Shown here one piece after another: positions 51,773 through 59,827 of a stretch of DNA of 64,000 bases. The stretch is from NCBI RefSeq assembly GCF_003382685.1, contig NZ_QLVG01000033.1, positions 1-64,000 of the forward strand, read 5' to 3'. Each line of letters begins with the position of its first letter. The stretch's first letter is position 1. Below the pieces are notes generated by a model that had not been told where the DNA came from, ran no database searches, and was given only the letters and a program-made list of their open reading frames with translations. Origin of the DNA: Halorussus litoreus (GTDB taxonomy: Archaea; Halobacteriota; Halobacteria; Halobacteriales; Haladaptataceae). Both the position numbers and the translations under genes were made by a program.

Positions 51773-52705
51773 ATGAACCGCCGCCGTGTGCTCGCACTCT
51801 GTGGACTCTGTCTCTCCGGTAGCGCGGGCTGTCTCTCCCGGTTGCCCGGGCAGCCGACCAACGAGACCGACGAGCCGACGGAGGAACCGACCGAAACTCG
51901 GACGAACGCCTCGACAGGCGACCCATCGAATGACGAAACCGGCGAGACGACCACCCGAGAGCGCGACGAGTCCGCCACGAAAGACGGCGTCACCGTCGAG
52001 AATATCGTCGTCCGGAAAGCGATCACCTACAAATCGACGATGGGCTCTGGCGGCGTCCTCGCCGGGGACGGCCAACAGTACGTCGTCGCGTCGGTCCGTG
52101 CCGACCGCGAACTCTCGGAGTCCGATTTCTCGTTTGTCACCGATTCGGACTCGTGGACGCCCGGACTCCCCGAAACAGCGGGGGCCATCAACCGCTCGGT
52201 CGCGGGCCGCGACGGCGGTCCTATCGGTCGACGCCTCGGCGGCGGAGACGGTCGCTCGTATCTGGCGTTCACAGTACCCTCCCCGCTGTCGGCGTCGAAC
52301 CCGCGGATTCGACTCGCGGGGTCGGACGCGACCGAGTGGCCGCTCGACGCCAGTCAGCGCGAGCGCCTCGAAGCGCCGGCACCGCGATTCGAACTCGATT
52401 CGCTGGAGGTACTGGACGAGATCGCGCAAGGGGAGACGCTGTCGGTGTCGCTGACAGTCACGAACGGCTCCGAGACCGACGGCCGGTTCCTCGCGGCCGT
52501 CTACTGGCCGACCAAGCAGATAGCCGACGACGACGAATCGCACGTCGTCGACCGGACGGTCGCGGCCGGCGACGACGTGACGGCGTCGCTGGACATCGAC
52601 ACCCGCTACACGACGTACGAGGACGAATCGGTGACGCTGTCGGTCCGGGGCCACGTCTCCACCGAGCGCACGGTCAGCGTGGAGGACGCCACCACGCCGT
52701 CCTGA
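51773..52705 (+). CDS. Secreted haloarchaeal lipoprotein
   Basis: The protein of 310 residues has MNRRRVLALCGLCLSGSAGC: an RRR-type Tat signal with lipobox Cys20. A Thr/Glu/Asn-rich spacer of about 50 residues precedes the folded part. The body holds beta-rich segments (VTVENIVVRKAITYKSTMGS; RYTTYEDESVTLSVRGHVST), like an immunoglobulin-type domain. It is anchored on the outer face of the membrane. No enzymatic motif is seen. It is convergent with the nucleoside phosphorylase gene. Confidence 0.8.
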   Translation: MNRRRVLALCGLCLSGSAGCLSRLPGQPTNETDEPTEEPTETRTNASTGDPSNDETGETTTRERDESATKDGVTVENIVVRKAITYKSTMGSGGVLAGDGQQYVVASVRADRELSESDFSFVTDSDSWTPGLPETAGAINRSVAGRDGGPIGRRLGGGDGRSYLAFTVPSPLSASNPRIRLAGSDATEWPLDASQRERLEAPAPRFELDSLEVLDEIAQGETLSVSLTVTNGSETDGRFLAAVYWPTKQIADDDESHVVDRTVAAGDDVTASLDIDTRYTTYEDESVTLSVRGHVSTERTVSVEDATTPS

Positions 52706-52710
52706 CGCCC

Positions 52711-53442
52711 TTACTCCGCCAGTTCGACCACGGCGTCGAGCGTGATGCGGATGGCGCGCTCGACGTTGTTCTTGGCCTTCTCCGGGAGTTCGTCGTCTTC
52801 AGTTTCGCCCTTCTGGGTGCCCTCCACGAGGTTGCCGTCCACCGTGCAGATGGCTCCCGCGCGCATGTCCCGGCGGCGGGTCAGCGAGAAGACCGCCGCG
52901 GCCTCCATCTCGACCGAGAGGATGTTCGCTTCCTCCCACGCGGCGACGTACTCGTCGGTCTCGGCGTAGAACGCGTCGTCGCTGGCGATGGGGCCGACGT
53001 GCACATCTTCGTCATTCGCTTCCGCCGAATCGACCAAGGCCGAGAGCACGCCGTAGTCCGGCACGGCGGGGTACTCGACCGATTCGTAGCGCTTGCTCGT
53101 CCCCTCGTTCTTTGCCGCGCCGGTCGCGACGATCATGTCGCCGATCTCGATGTCCGACTGGAGCGCGCCGGTGGTCCCGACCCGGATGACGGTCTCGACG
53201 CCGACGTTGTGGAGTTCCTCTATTGCGATTGCGGCGGAGGGACAGCCGATGCCGGTCGAGCAGATGGTGAGGTCCGTGCCCTCGTAGGTGGCGTTGACGA
53301 CCTTGTACTCGCGGTTCTGCGCGACGACCTCGGAGCTGTCACAGAGGTTCGCGATGCGGTCGACCCGGCCGGGGTCGCCCGGGATGAGCGCGACGTCGTT
53401 CAGGTCACCGTCTTCCACGAGGAGGTGGGGCTGCTTTGCCAT
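52711..53442 (-). CDS. Nucleoside phosphorylase (uridine phosphorylase type)
   Basis: The protein of 243 residues has the PNP/UDP fold: VALIPGDPGRVDRIANLCDS (phosphate site), ICSTGIGCPSAAIAIEELHN, VIRVGTTGALQSDIEIGDMI and LSVEMEAAAVFSLTRRRDMR (ribose site). It splits a nucleoside with phosphate to give ribose-1-phosphate and the base. In haloarchaea such enzymes feed the pentose bisphosphate nucleoside-degradation pathway. A PfkB kinase suited to act on ribose-1-phosphate is encoded 1.1 kb away on the same strand. The uridine preference is by family resemblance only. Confidence 0.93.
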   Translation of the reverse strand: MAKQPHLLVEDGDLNDVALIPGDPGRVDRIANLCDSSEVVAQNREYKVVNATYEGTDLTICSTGIGCPSAAIAIEELHNVGVETVIRVGTTGALQSDIEIGDMIVATGAAKNEGTSKRYESVEYPAVPDYGVLSALVDSAEANDEDVHVGPIASDDAFYAETDEYVAAWEEANILSVEMEAAAVFSLTRRRDMRAGAICTVDGNLVEGTQKGETEDDELPEKAKNNVERAIRITLDAVVELAE

Positions 53443-53511
53443 GCGGATTGCTTGTCGCGAGCGGGAGAAAAAGCGTGCGGGTTCGAGACGGTGGCTTGGA
53501 GTAGGTGAGAG

Positions 53512-53928
53512 TCAGGCGTAGCGTTCGAGGGACTCCCAGTCTCGCCGGATGAGTTCCTCGATACCCTCTTCGAGAAGGGCTTCACCCATCGCGCTCGCCC
53601 GGTAGTAGGAGTACACGCCGCCCTTCTCGGGTTCGTTTCGCATTCGATTCTCCACGAGTCCGACGTCCACCAGTTCGTCTAGATGGTAGTGAAGCGTGTT
53701 CCCCGCGACGCCGAGCCGAGTGCGGAGTTCCTTCGCGCTCTTGTTCCCCTCACATTTCAACGTGTATAGGATTCGGAACCGAGTCTCGTTCCCGAGGGCG
53801 CTCTGCATGTCGAGATAATCCTGGAGGTCGAGGAGACTCGGGTCGGGGAGAATCTGGTCGGGTGACGGCCCGTCTTCGCGAGAGACGGAGTCGCTTCCGT
53901 GGTCGGGGTCCGAACTTGACTGGGTCAT
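53512..53928 (-). CDS. ArsR-type winged-helix regulator
   Basis: This 138-residue protein has an acidic N-terminus and a wHTH: DYLDMQSALGNETRFRILYT, then GNKSAKELRTRLGVAGNTLH as the HTH and YHLDELVDVGLVENRMRNEP as the wing region. The C-terminus, GVYSYYRASAMGEALLEEGI, is the usual haloarchaeal tail. It has no metal-binding Cys. It is divergently oriented to the gene at 54021 and probably binds the palindrome between them. It lies 69 bp upstream (transcriptionally) of the nucleoside phosphorylase gene. Confidence 0.85.
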   Translation of the reverse strand: MTQSSSDPDHGSDSVSREDGPSPDQILPDPSLLDLQDYLDMQSALGNETRFRILYTLKCEGNKSAKELRTRLGVAGNTLHYHLDELVDVGLVENRMRNEPEKGGVYSYYRASAMGEALLEEGIEELIRRDWESLERYA

Positions 53929-53952
53929 GTGGAACTCTTGTTCGCCTTCCGA

Positions 53953-53996
53953 CTTAATGATTACTGACTCAGCGTTCACTGAGTTAGATTTTAAAT
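53953..53996. promoter_or_regulatory. Divergent promoters with shared palindromic operator
   Basis: ATTAAG on the minus strand (53953-53958) lies 25 nt from the regulator ATG, and TTTTAAAT (53989-53996) on the plus strand lies 25 nt from the ATG at 54021. Exactly between is ACTCAG (53967-53972) and CTGAGT (53979-53984), a 6-bp inverted repeat with a 6-nt spacer. A dimer bound here could repress both genes. Confidence 0.65.
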
Positions 53997-54020
53997 CCGA
54001 GGACGGGACGAACCAGTCCC

Positions 54021-54581
54021 ATGCGTGGTCGATTACTCGACGAACTCGGTGCCGTCGCTCGCCAACAGTTCCTCGTCTATCTGATGGGTCCGTACGGAGA
54101 GTACGGCGAAGAGGACGAATCAGCGTTCGACCCGCTGTTGCACGTGAGAGACGAACTCCGCGTCCACCCCGGCGTGAACGCGTTTCTCGCCATCGATGCG
54201 AACGTCCCACTGGAGGAGATGGACGCCGCGACGCAGAGCATCGAGTTCGCTCGCGCCAGCAACGCGGTCGTGTTCGTCGCCCCGTACGGGGGACAGAACC
54301 TCGGGGTCGGCATCGAAGTCGGGGCTATTCTCGAACGGATTTACGACGAGGGGTCAGCGGAAATCGAGGAACGAGTCCTCTTCGTACACGAAAAGGCGGT
54401 TCGTAGCGCGATGATCGATTCGCTCTCGCAACGCTGGAACGTGACCGTCTATTCGTACACCGACATCGACGCGCTCGTCGATCAGATACAGGAGTTCGTG
54501 TCCAACGTCATCAGTCGTGCGTTGACCGGTGAACTAGAGGGTCGAATCGAGACCGACTCCTCGGACGGAAGGCCGTTCTAG
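54021..54581 (+). CDS. Haloarchaeal protein of unknown function, nucleoside-deoxyribosyltransferase/TIR-like fold suggested
   Basis: The protein of 186 residues has FLVYLMGPYGEYGEEDESAF, LRVHPGVNAFLAIDANVPLE and EMDAATQSIEFARASNAVVF. VAPYGGQNLGVGIEVGAILE follows. The order (strand-MGPYG, conserved D, SNAVVF strand, GVGIEVG helix) resembles nucleoside 2-deoxyribosyltransferase or TIR-like NAD-binding folds. The Glu in GIEVG is a candidate catalytic residue. This is inference from pattern. It is controlled with a divergent ArsR-like regulator from a shared palindrome. Its 3' end overlaps the PfkB gene by 4 nt (convergent). Confidence 0.75.
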   Translation: MRGRLLDELGAVARQQFLVYLMGPYGEYGEEDESAFDPLLHVRDELRVHPGVNAFLAIDANVPLEEMDAATQSIEFARASNAVVFVAPYGGQNLGVGIEVGAILERIYDEGSAEIEERVLFVHEKAVRSAMIDSLSQRWNVTVYSYTDIDALVDQIQEFVSNVISRALTGELEGRIETDSSDGRPF

Positions 54582-55486
54582 AACTGCCCGTCCAAAAACG
54601 ACTCCACGTCTTCGAACGACGGGGCGGTCCGCGCGCCCTCTTCCATCGCGGCCAGCGCGCCACAGGCGTTCGCGAACTCCAGCGCGCGCTCGTAGTCGGC
54701 GTCTTTCGGCAGCACGCCGTCCTCGCGTAGGAGCACCGCGAGAAAGCCCGCGGCGAAGGCGTCGCCAGCGCCCGTGGTGTCGACGACCTCGGCGTCGAAG
54801 CCCGGATGCTCGAACGACGCTTCGGGGGTGTCGACCTGCGCGCCCGCCTCGCCCTGCTTGATGACGACCACGCGCCCATGGAGTTCGGAGGCGGGCTGGG
54901 CCAGTTCGTCGTCGAGGATCGTTCGGGCCTCGCGGTCGTTGAGGAAGACCACGTCCGAGTAGGCCAGCGCCTCGGCGAAGTCGCGCTCGGCGAGCCGCCG
55001 TCCGGGATCGAAGCTCACGGTCACGCCCGCCTCGCTGGCGACCCGCGCGAGTTCCGCCGCGGTGTCGGGACGCTGGCTGGTGAGGTGCAAGTGGTCGGCT
55101 CGCCGAACGTACTCGGGGTCGACGTCGTCGGGCGCGACCATCTCGTTCGCGCCGTCGTTGCCGAGCACCATCACCTCGCCGTCGGCGTCCACGATGAGAT
55201 ACTTCGTGGTGGTCTCGCCGGCCCCGACCTCCAGTAGATGCGAGCAGTCCACGCCCGCCGACGTCAACTCTCGGCGAGCGAGCAGCCCGCTGTCGTCGCC
55301 GCCGACGCTCCCGACGATGCCGGCGTCGAACGCCATCCCCGCCAGCGCGACCGCGACGTTCGCGGCGCTGCCGCCGCCGGAGCGCCGCTGGGAGTCGATG
55401 CGGGCCTCCCCGTCGGGTTCGGGGAGCGCGTCCACGCGGAGGGTCACGTCCCAGTTGACGTGCCCGGCGGTGATCACGTCGACCAT
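54578..55486 (-). CDS. PfkB-family carbohydrate/nucleoside kinase (candidate ribose-1-phosphate kinase)
   Basis: This 302-residue kinase has the two PfkB signatures: GGGSAANVAVALAGMAF near residue 38 and DTTGAGDAFAAGFLAVLL near 240, with catalytic Asp in the second. GHVNWDVTLRVDALPEPDGE opens the fold. PfkB kinases phosphorylate sugars or nucleosides. In haloarchaea one PfkB kinase converts ribose-1-phosphate to ribose-1,5-bisphosphate, and the nucleoside phosphorylase nearby makes that substrate. The link is inference. I use the ATG at 55486; a TTG 9 nt upstream is weaker. Confidence 0.85.
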   Translation of the reverse strand: MVDVITAGHVNWDVTLRVDALPEPDGEARIDSQRRSGGGSAANVAVALAGMAFDAGIVGSVGGDDSGLLARRELTSAGVDCSHLLEVGAGETTTKYLIVDADGEVMVLGNDGANEMVAPDDVDPEYVRRADHLHLTSQRPDTAAELARVASEAGVTVSFDPGRRLAERDFAEALAYSDVVFLNDREARTILDDELAQPASELHGRVVVIKQGEAGAQVDTPEASFEHPGFDAEVVDTTGAGDAFAAGFLAVLLREDGVLPKDADYERALEFANACGALAAMEEGARTAPSFEDVESFLDGQF

Positions 55487-55676
55487 AGTTGGCAAGGGCG
55501 GGAGCGGTTCGCAGACTGGAGGATGGGGCGGTTCGCAGACTGGGAGATATCCGGCGCGAGATGCATGTCCCTATCGTACGCAACCGCCGGTCAAAATTCT
55601 GGTGGACGAACTGGGGAATCGAGGGTCGAAGCCTCCGAACAGTAGTTTGAACAGCCGGCCCCCCGAGACGACGGAC

Positions 55677-56648
55677 ATGGAACACACCGCCGAGCGCGTC
55701 ACGCTCGCGCGACTCCCCTCCGGCGTCGAGATCGAGACGACCGTCCACACCTACGACGGGTCCAGCGACGGGCCGACCGTCTACGCGCAGGCCGCCCAGC
55801 ACGGCCGCGAGATAAACGGCACCGAGGTGCTCCGGCGGATTCACGACCGGCTGACGGGCGGCGAGTGGGAGTTAGCCGGGCAACTGATCGCGGTCCCCGT
55901 CGCAGACCCGCTCACGTTCGACCGGGTGTCGTACACCACGCCCGAGCAACTCGACAGCGTGAACCCCAACATGAACCGGGTGTGGCCGGGCGACAGCGAG
56001 GGCTCGGTCCACGAGCGCATGGCCGCGCGGCTGTGGGAGTACGTCGAGGATGCCGACGCGGTGCTCGACCTCCACACCGGGAGCCCGGACATGCTGACCC
56101 ACGTCGTGTTCACCGAGGGCCACGAGGCCTCTCGAAGCCTCGCTGAGGCGTTCGGGACCGACCTCCTGCTGTCGGAGGAGGCAGGCGAGGACGCCGACGA
56201 GGAGTGGGCCGCCCGGGACTTCGGCGGCAAGCTCCGGGTCGCGGCCGCGCGCGAGGGCGTCCCGACGATAACGCCCGAGCTGGCCCACAACAAGCAGCTC
56301 GTCGAGGACGCCGTCGAGACCGGCGTGACGGGCACGGTGAACGCGCTCCGGCATCTCGGCCTGCTCGACGGCGAGCCCGAGCCGAACGGCGAGTGCGTCG
56401 TGGCCCGCAACCACCTCGGGCGCGTGACTGCCGACGAGTCCGGACTGTTTCGCGCCGACCCCGACCGGTCGGTCGGCGAGCGCGTGGACGCGGGCGAGCG
56501 CGTTGGCACCCTCTACGACCCGACGACGTTCGGGGTCTTTCAGGAGGTCGAGACCGACAGGGCGGGGATCCTCTACGCACTGACCCAGGAGGCGACGGTC
56601 AGCGGCGGCTCGTCGCTGGTGAACGTGGCACTCGTACGCGAGGAGTAG
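55677..56648 (+). CDS. M14-family succinylglutamate desuccinylase/aspartoacylase-like deacylase
   Basis: This 323-residue protein has AQAAQHGREINGTEVLRRIH (zinc ligands H-x-x-E), DAVLDLHTGSPDMLTHVVFT (third zinc ligand) and the conserved Glu in TPELAHNKQLV. That matches the AstE/AspA group of M14 zinc carboxypeptidases, which remove acyl groups from amino acids. A C-terminal beta domain (residues 230-320) completes the family layout. Substrate unknown. The start is the first ATG of the conserved frame. Confidence 0.9.
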   Translation: MEHTAERVTLARLPSGVEIETTVHTYDGSSDGPTVYAQAAQHGREINGTEVLRRIHDRLTGGEWELAGQLIAVPVADPLTFDRVSYTTPEQLDSVNPNMNRVWPGDSEGSVHERMAARLWEYVEDADAVLDLHTGSPDMLTHVVFTEGHEASRSLAEAFGTDLLLSEEAGEDADEEWAARDFGGKLRVAAAREGVPTITPELAHNKQLVEDAVETGVTGTVNALRHLGLLDGEPEPNGECVVARNHLGRVTADESGLFRADPDRSVGERVDAGERVGTLYDPTTFGVFQEVETDRAGILYALTQEATVSGGSSLVNVALVREE

Positions 56649-56715
56649 GCGGAAAAGTCGAAGAAGGCCGAAAAGAGGAAGTCGAAAACGGAGAAGTCGG
56701 CGAAGTAGAGAGGGG

Positions 56716-56976
56716 TTATCGGCTCGCGGTCACGTACAGCAGGGGCGCGACGACGAGCAGGGCGATGCCGAGGTACTTGAACTGGAGCGGTACCATGCTC
56801 GCCGGCGTGAGCACGAACAGCAGTCCGAACGTGATCGCGTTCAGCGACAGCACCTTCCGCGAGCCGAGCGGGATGGCCGCCAGTATCGACAGCACGAACA
56901 GCAACAACAACGCCTGCCCGACGTTGTACTGTATCAGGAAGTCGTCGATGAGCGGCAGTGGCGCGAACTCTATCAT
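56716..56976 (-). CDS. Small three-TM membrane protein
   Basis: The protein of 86 residues (MIEFAPLPLIDDFLIQYNVG) has three hydrophobic helices, about residues 18-38, 44-62 and 66-84. Between them lie short polar turns (GSRKVLSLN). No family is recognised. It is in tandem with the next minus-strand membrane protein gene (75-bp gap), and the two could form one unit. Confidence 0.6.
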   Translation of the reverse strand: MIEFAPLPLIDDFLIQYNVGQALLLLFVLSILAAIPLGSRKVLSLNAITFGLLFVLTPASMVPLQFKYLGIALLVVAPLLYVTASR

Positions 56977-57051
56977 CCTTATCGGAAGTCACCCCGAAAT
57001 ACCCTTTAAAGTTCCGCTATCCCGCGGTCAGCCCCCTGCCCCGCTCCGCGG

Positions 57052-57252
57052 TCAGCCGCTCGCCCCGCTGAAGTCGATGGGTCGAATCCAGACGTACCAG
57101 ATGGCGACCACCGCGGTCAGGTAGCCGGTGGCCCACACCGCCGACCCGACCGTCGGATAGCCGACGCTCGTGAGGGCGTACTTTCCCAGCCCCGGTACCA
57201 TGACGCCGAGCGTGAGCGCCAGTCCGAATCGGATCTTCTCGGCTCGGCCCAT
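57052..57252 (-). CDS. Small two-TM membrane protein
   Basis: This 66-residue protein (MGRAEKIRFGLALTLGVMVP) has helices near residues 8-25 and 40-57. The Trp/Tyr-rich VAIWYVWIRPIDFSGASG end suggests an interface segment. It sits just upstream of the three-TM gene on the same strand, so they may be co-transcribed. Its start abuts the lamin-tail fragment on the other strand. Confidence 0.6.
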   Translation of the reverse strand: MGRAEKIRFGLALTLGVMVPGLGKYALTSVGYPTVGSAVWATGYLTAVVAIWYVWIRPIDFSGASG

Positions 57253-57300
57253 CAGCGGTCACCCCAGCGGTTACCTGTTCGTTCCGTCACGGTCGGCGAT

Positions 57301-57735
57301 ACGGACTCGAACAAAGTCAACCACTCGGTTTCGGGCGGCGGTGCGGTGGTCCTGCTGGGAAGCGGCAAGACCTCGGCGACCGCCCGGGCGAACGTCAACG
57401 ACCTCGCGGCCAGACTCGGCACCGACCTGCGAGTCAACGCCGATCAGGTTCGGGACTCGACCACCCCGGTCGGAGCCGACGCCGCGGTGTTCGAGACCAC
57501 GGCGTTGGACACCTCGTTCCCGCTGTTCACCCCGTACACGCCCGACGAGTCGGACTACGCCGTCTCCATCCCGACCATCAGCGAGGACGGCGAGACGCTC
57601 AACGACGAGTACGTCGACGTGCGCAACGACGGGTCGAGCAGCCTCGACCTCACCCGCTGGACGCTCGAAGACGAGGCGGGCTACTCCTACCAGTTCCCGG
57701 ACGGCTTCGTCCTCGGCGCGGGAGTGATCGAGTAG
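57301..57735 (+). pseudogene. Remnant of a lamin-tail-domain surface protein
   Basis: The frame has GGGAVVLLGSGKTSATARAN, then NDLAARLGTDLRVNADQVRD, then a lamin-tail start LNDEYVDVRNDGSSSLDLTR with GYSYQFPDGFVLGAGVIE at the end. This resembles the C-terminal half of halophile lamin-tail proteins, but the N-terminal half and signal peptide are missing. The lamin-tail domain also stops after about 50 residues, short of its usual length. There is no credible start. It looks truncated at both ends. Confidence 0.65.
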
Positions 57736-58046
57736 GGTCGTGTCTCGAAAACGGGGGAAAGAGATGGAGACCGCGGGATCGACGACAGACTTTCGCCGAC
57801 GGGCTGTAACGTCGACGACTGACTGGCTGTAGCGTCAGCGGCTGTTTACTGTAGCGCTGTCGCGGCGCAGACGACAGGTGCCGCGCCCGCGGCGTTTCGA
57901 GGCGTGGGGAGTGGGACGCGACACAGTGAGTTCGAGACGCCCACTCCCCAAAAGGCTCGCTAATTGTACGCTGTACCGCTCTGACGGCTCTATACGGCTC
58001 CCCCCTCGTCAATACTTACTTGTACCGTCTCCGAGAACCGCGGCCC
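57736..58046. other. Gene-free stretch with short direct repeats
   Basis: This 311-bp region has no convincing gene. GGCTGTAACGTCG and GGCTGTAGCGTCAGCGG near 57802-57845 are imperfect direct repeats. GTCAATACTTACTTG just before the next ATG may hold its promoter. Confidence 0.45.
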
Positions 58047-59291
58047 ATGCGCCGAACGACGGGTGTCGCGTTCGCCGTCGCGCTCGTCGCGGTCGCAGCG
58101 GTCGTCCTCGTCACGGTCGGGGCGGCCGTCCTCGTCCCCACGACGCCGGTCGGGGCGCTGTCGGTCGAAGGAGTCGACGGCGTCGGGACGCCAGACGGCG
58201 AGAAGCCCGCGCTGGTGGAGGTCGGCGACGACCGGCTGTGGCCGTACGTCGGGCCGGAGCGGTCGTTCGACCGGCCGGCGAGTTCCATCAACGTCGTCGT
58301 CCGGACCGACCCGGCCAGCGTCCGCGAGTATCTCGCCGACGAGCGCTCGTGGAATCGGAGCGCGGGCGGCGACGCCGACGACTCGCGGGTCGCGGACGCC
58401 GCGACCGACCCGCCGGTCGACGCCGAACGCGTGCCGTGGCTGGACGCTCCGGGTGCGCCCCGCTACACCTACGTGGACGGTGAAGGGTGGCTCGCCGAGC
58501 GCTACCAGCTCCACCGCGGGTCGTACTTCGGGGCACGGTACCACCTCCGCGCGTACGGCCCGCCGAACGGCGACTGGACCGCGGTGCAGGCCCACGCCGA
58601 GCACTGGGACTGGTTCACGATCACGCACACGGTCGACAGCGTCGAAACCGCCCAGATCCGGGTCGAGACGGGCTTTCTTGGCGAGTCGGCGTTCGCCGTC
58701 CGGCGGGTGAACTACGACAACGGCGATACCTACGACGCCGACGGGTGGGCGACAGTGGTCGCGCTCTCGCTGGCTCCCCTGCTGGCGCGGGGCCGGCTCC
58801 GGCTGCGCCCCACGGCGCGGAACGTGAGACGACTCGCGCTCGCGGGGACGCTGGCGGCGCTCCCGCTGGTCGTCAGAGCCGGCGGCATCCTGTTCGAGCG
58901 ACACCTCCCGTGGCTGTCGACCGACGCGGTGGTCGCGATCTGGTACCCGGTGCTGGTCGCGGGGATTCCGCTGGCCGCCTACCGACTGGGGCGTCGCCTG
59001 CCCGCGACGGAGGCGGGCGCGCTCGCGGGGGTCGGCGTCGGGGTCGGCGTGGTGCTCGACTACGCCTGCCTCGAAATCGCCGTACTTCCGATTCCGGTCG
59101 CAGTCCACCGCGTCGCGGTCGTCGCGGCGGGCGCACTCCTCGCGGCCGGGGCAGCCTCTCGCGGTGACGACGGGAACGGGGAGAGCGCCAGCGATGATGA
59201 GGGGGAGGGAGCGACCGCACGGTGGCCGTCGACCCTCCGTCTCGGCGCGGTGTTCTGGGTCGCGGTCGTGATCGGCGGGCATCTGGTCTGA
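58047..59291 (+). CDS. Conserved haloarchaeal multi-TM protein with large external domain
   Basis: The protein of 414 residues has an N-terminal membrane anchor (AVALVAVAAVVLVTVGAAVL). A ~200-residue external part follows (SSINVVVRTDPASVREYLAD; YTYVDGEGWLAERYQLHRGS; HWDWFTITHTVDSVETAQIR). After that are five to six membrane helices (residues 230-414). The pattern recurs in haloarchaea without a known function. It may be a membrane enzyme acting on an external ligand. No catalytic motif is evident. Confidence 0.72.
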   Translation: MRRTTGVAFAVALVAVAAVVLVTVGAAVLVPTTPVGALSVEGVDGVGTPDGEKPALVEVGDDRLWPYVGPERSFDRPASSINVVVRTDPASVREYLADERSWNRSAGGDADDSRVADAATDPPVDAERVPWLDAPGAPRYTYVDGEGWLAERYQLHRGSYFGARYHLRAYGPPNGDWTAVQAHAEHWDWFTITHTVDSVETAQIRVETGFLGESAFAVRRVNYDNGDTYDADGWATVVALSLAPLLARGRLRLRPTARNVRRLALAGTLAALPLVVRAGGILFERHLPWLSTDAVVAIWYPVLVAGIPLAAYRLGRRLPATEAGALAGVGVGVGVVLDYACLEIAVLPIPVAVHRVAVVAAGALLAAGAASRGDDGNGESASDDEGEGATARWPSTLRLGAVFWVAVVIGGHLV

Positions 59292-59348
59292 CGCCAGGGT
59301 TCCGCTCCGAGCGCCGGATTTTTGCCGAGTGACCGCGACGTCCCGCCC

Positions 59349-59699
59349 GTGAGCGCGATCACCTTCTTCGCCACGACGGATCTGGATCGAATCGTCGACT
59401 TCTACGCCGAGACGGTCGGCGCGAGCGTCTGGCTCGAACAGCCCGACTGCACGATCCTGAAGTACGACAACCAACTGCTGGGGTTCTGCGAGCGCGAGTC
59501 GCCCGACACCGAGGGCATCGTGACGTTCGTCTCCCCCGACCGCGAGGGCGTCGACGAGATGCACGAGACGCTGGCCGACCGCGCCCGCGAGCAACCCCAC
59601 GAGAACGAGCAGTACGACATCTACCAGTTCTTCGCCGAGGACCCGGACGGTCGGGCCATCGAGTTCCAGACGTTCCTCCATCCGACCGACGAGGTGTAG
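59349..59699 (+). CDS. VOC-family (glyoxalase-like) protein
   Basis: The protein of 116 residues has one VOC unit: ITFFATTDLDRIVDFYAETV, then QPDCTILKYDNQLLGFCERE and YDIYQFFAEDPDGRAIEFQT (C-terminal Glu metal ligand). VOC proteins use a divalent metal for isomerase, lyase or dioxygenase chemistry, or bind antibiotics. The substrate is unknown. The GTG at 59349 is preferred; a TTG 27 nt upstream is possible. Confidence 0.88.
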   Translation: MSAITFFATTDLDRIVDFYAETVGASVWLEQPDCTILKYDNQLLGFCERESPDTEGIVTFVSPDREGVDEMHETLADRAREQPHENEQYDIYQFFAEDPDGRAIEFQTFLHPTDEV

Positions 59700-59827
59700 C
59701 TCCCCGGACCGTTCGGGTCGTTCCCGACACCGGGTGGGAGACAGGGGACACAACGTGGCATACTTCCGCCACGTACTACTGGCGCTCGTCGGTCGTCCAG
59801 TCGCGAAAGCCCGCGTTTCGTGAACGC

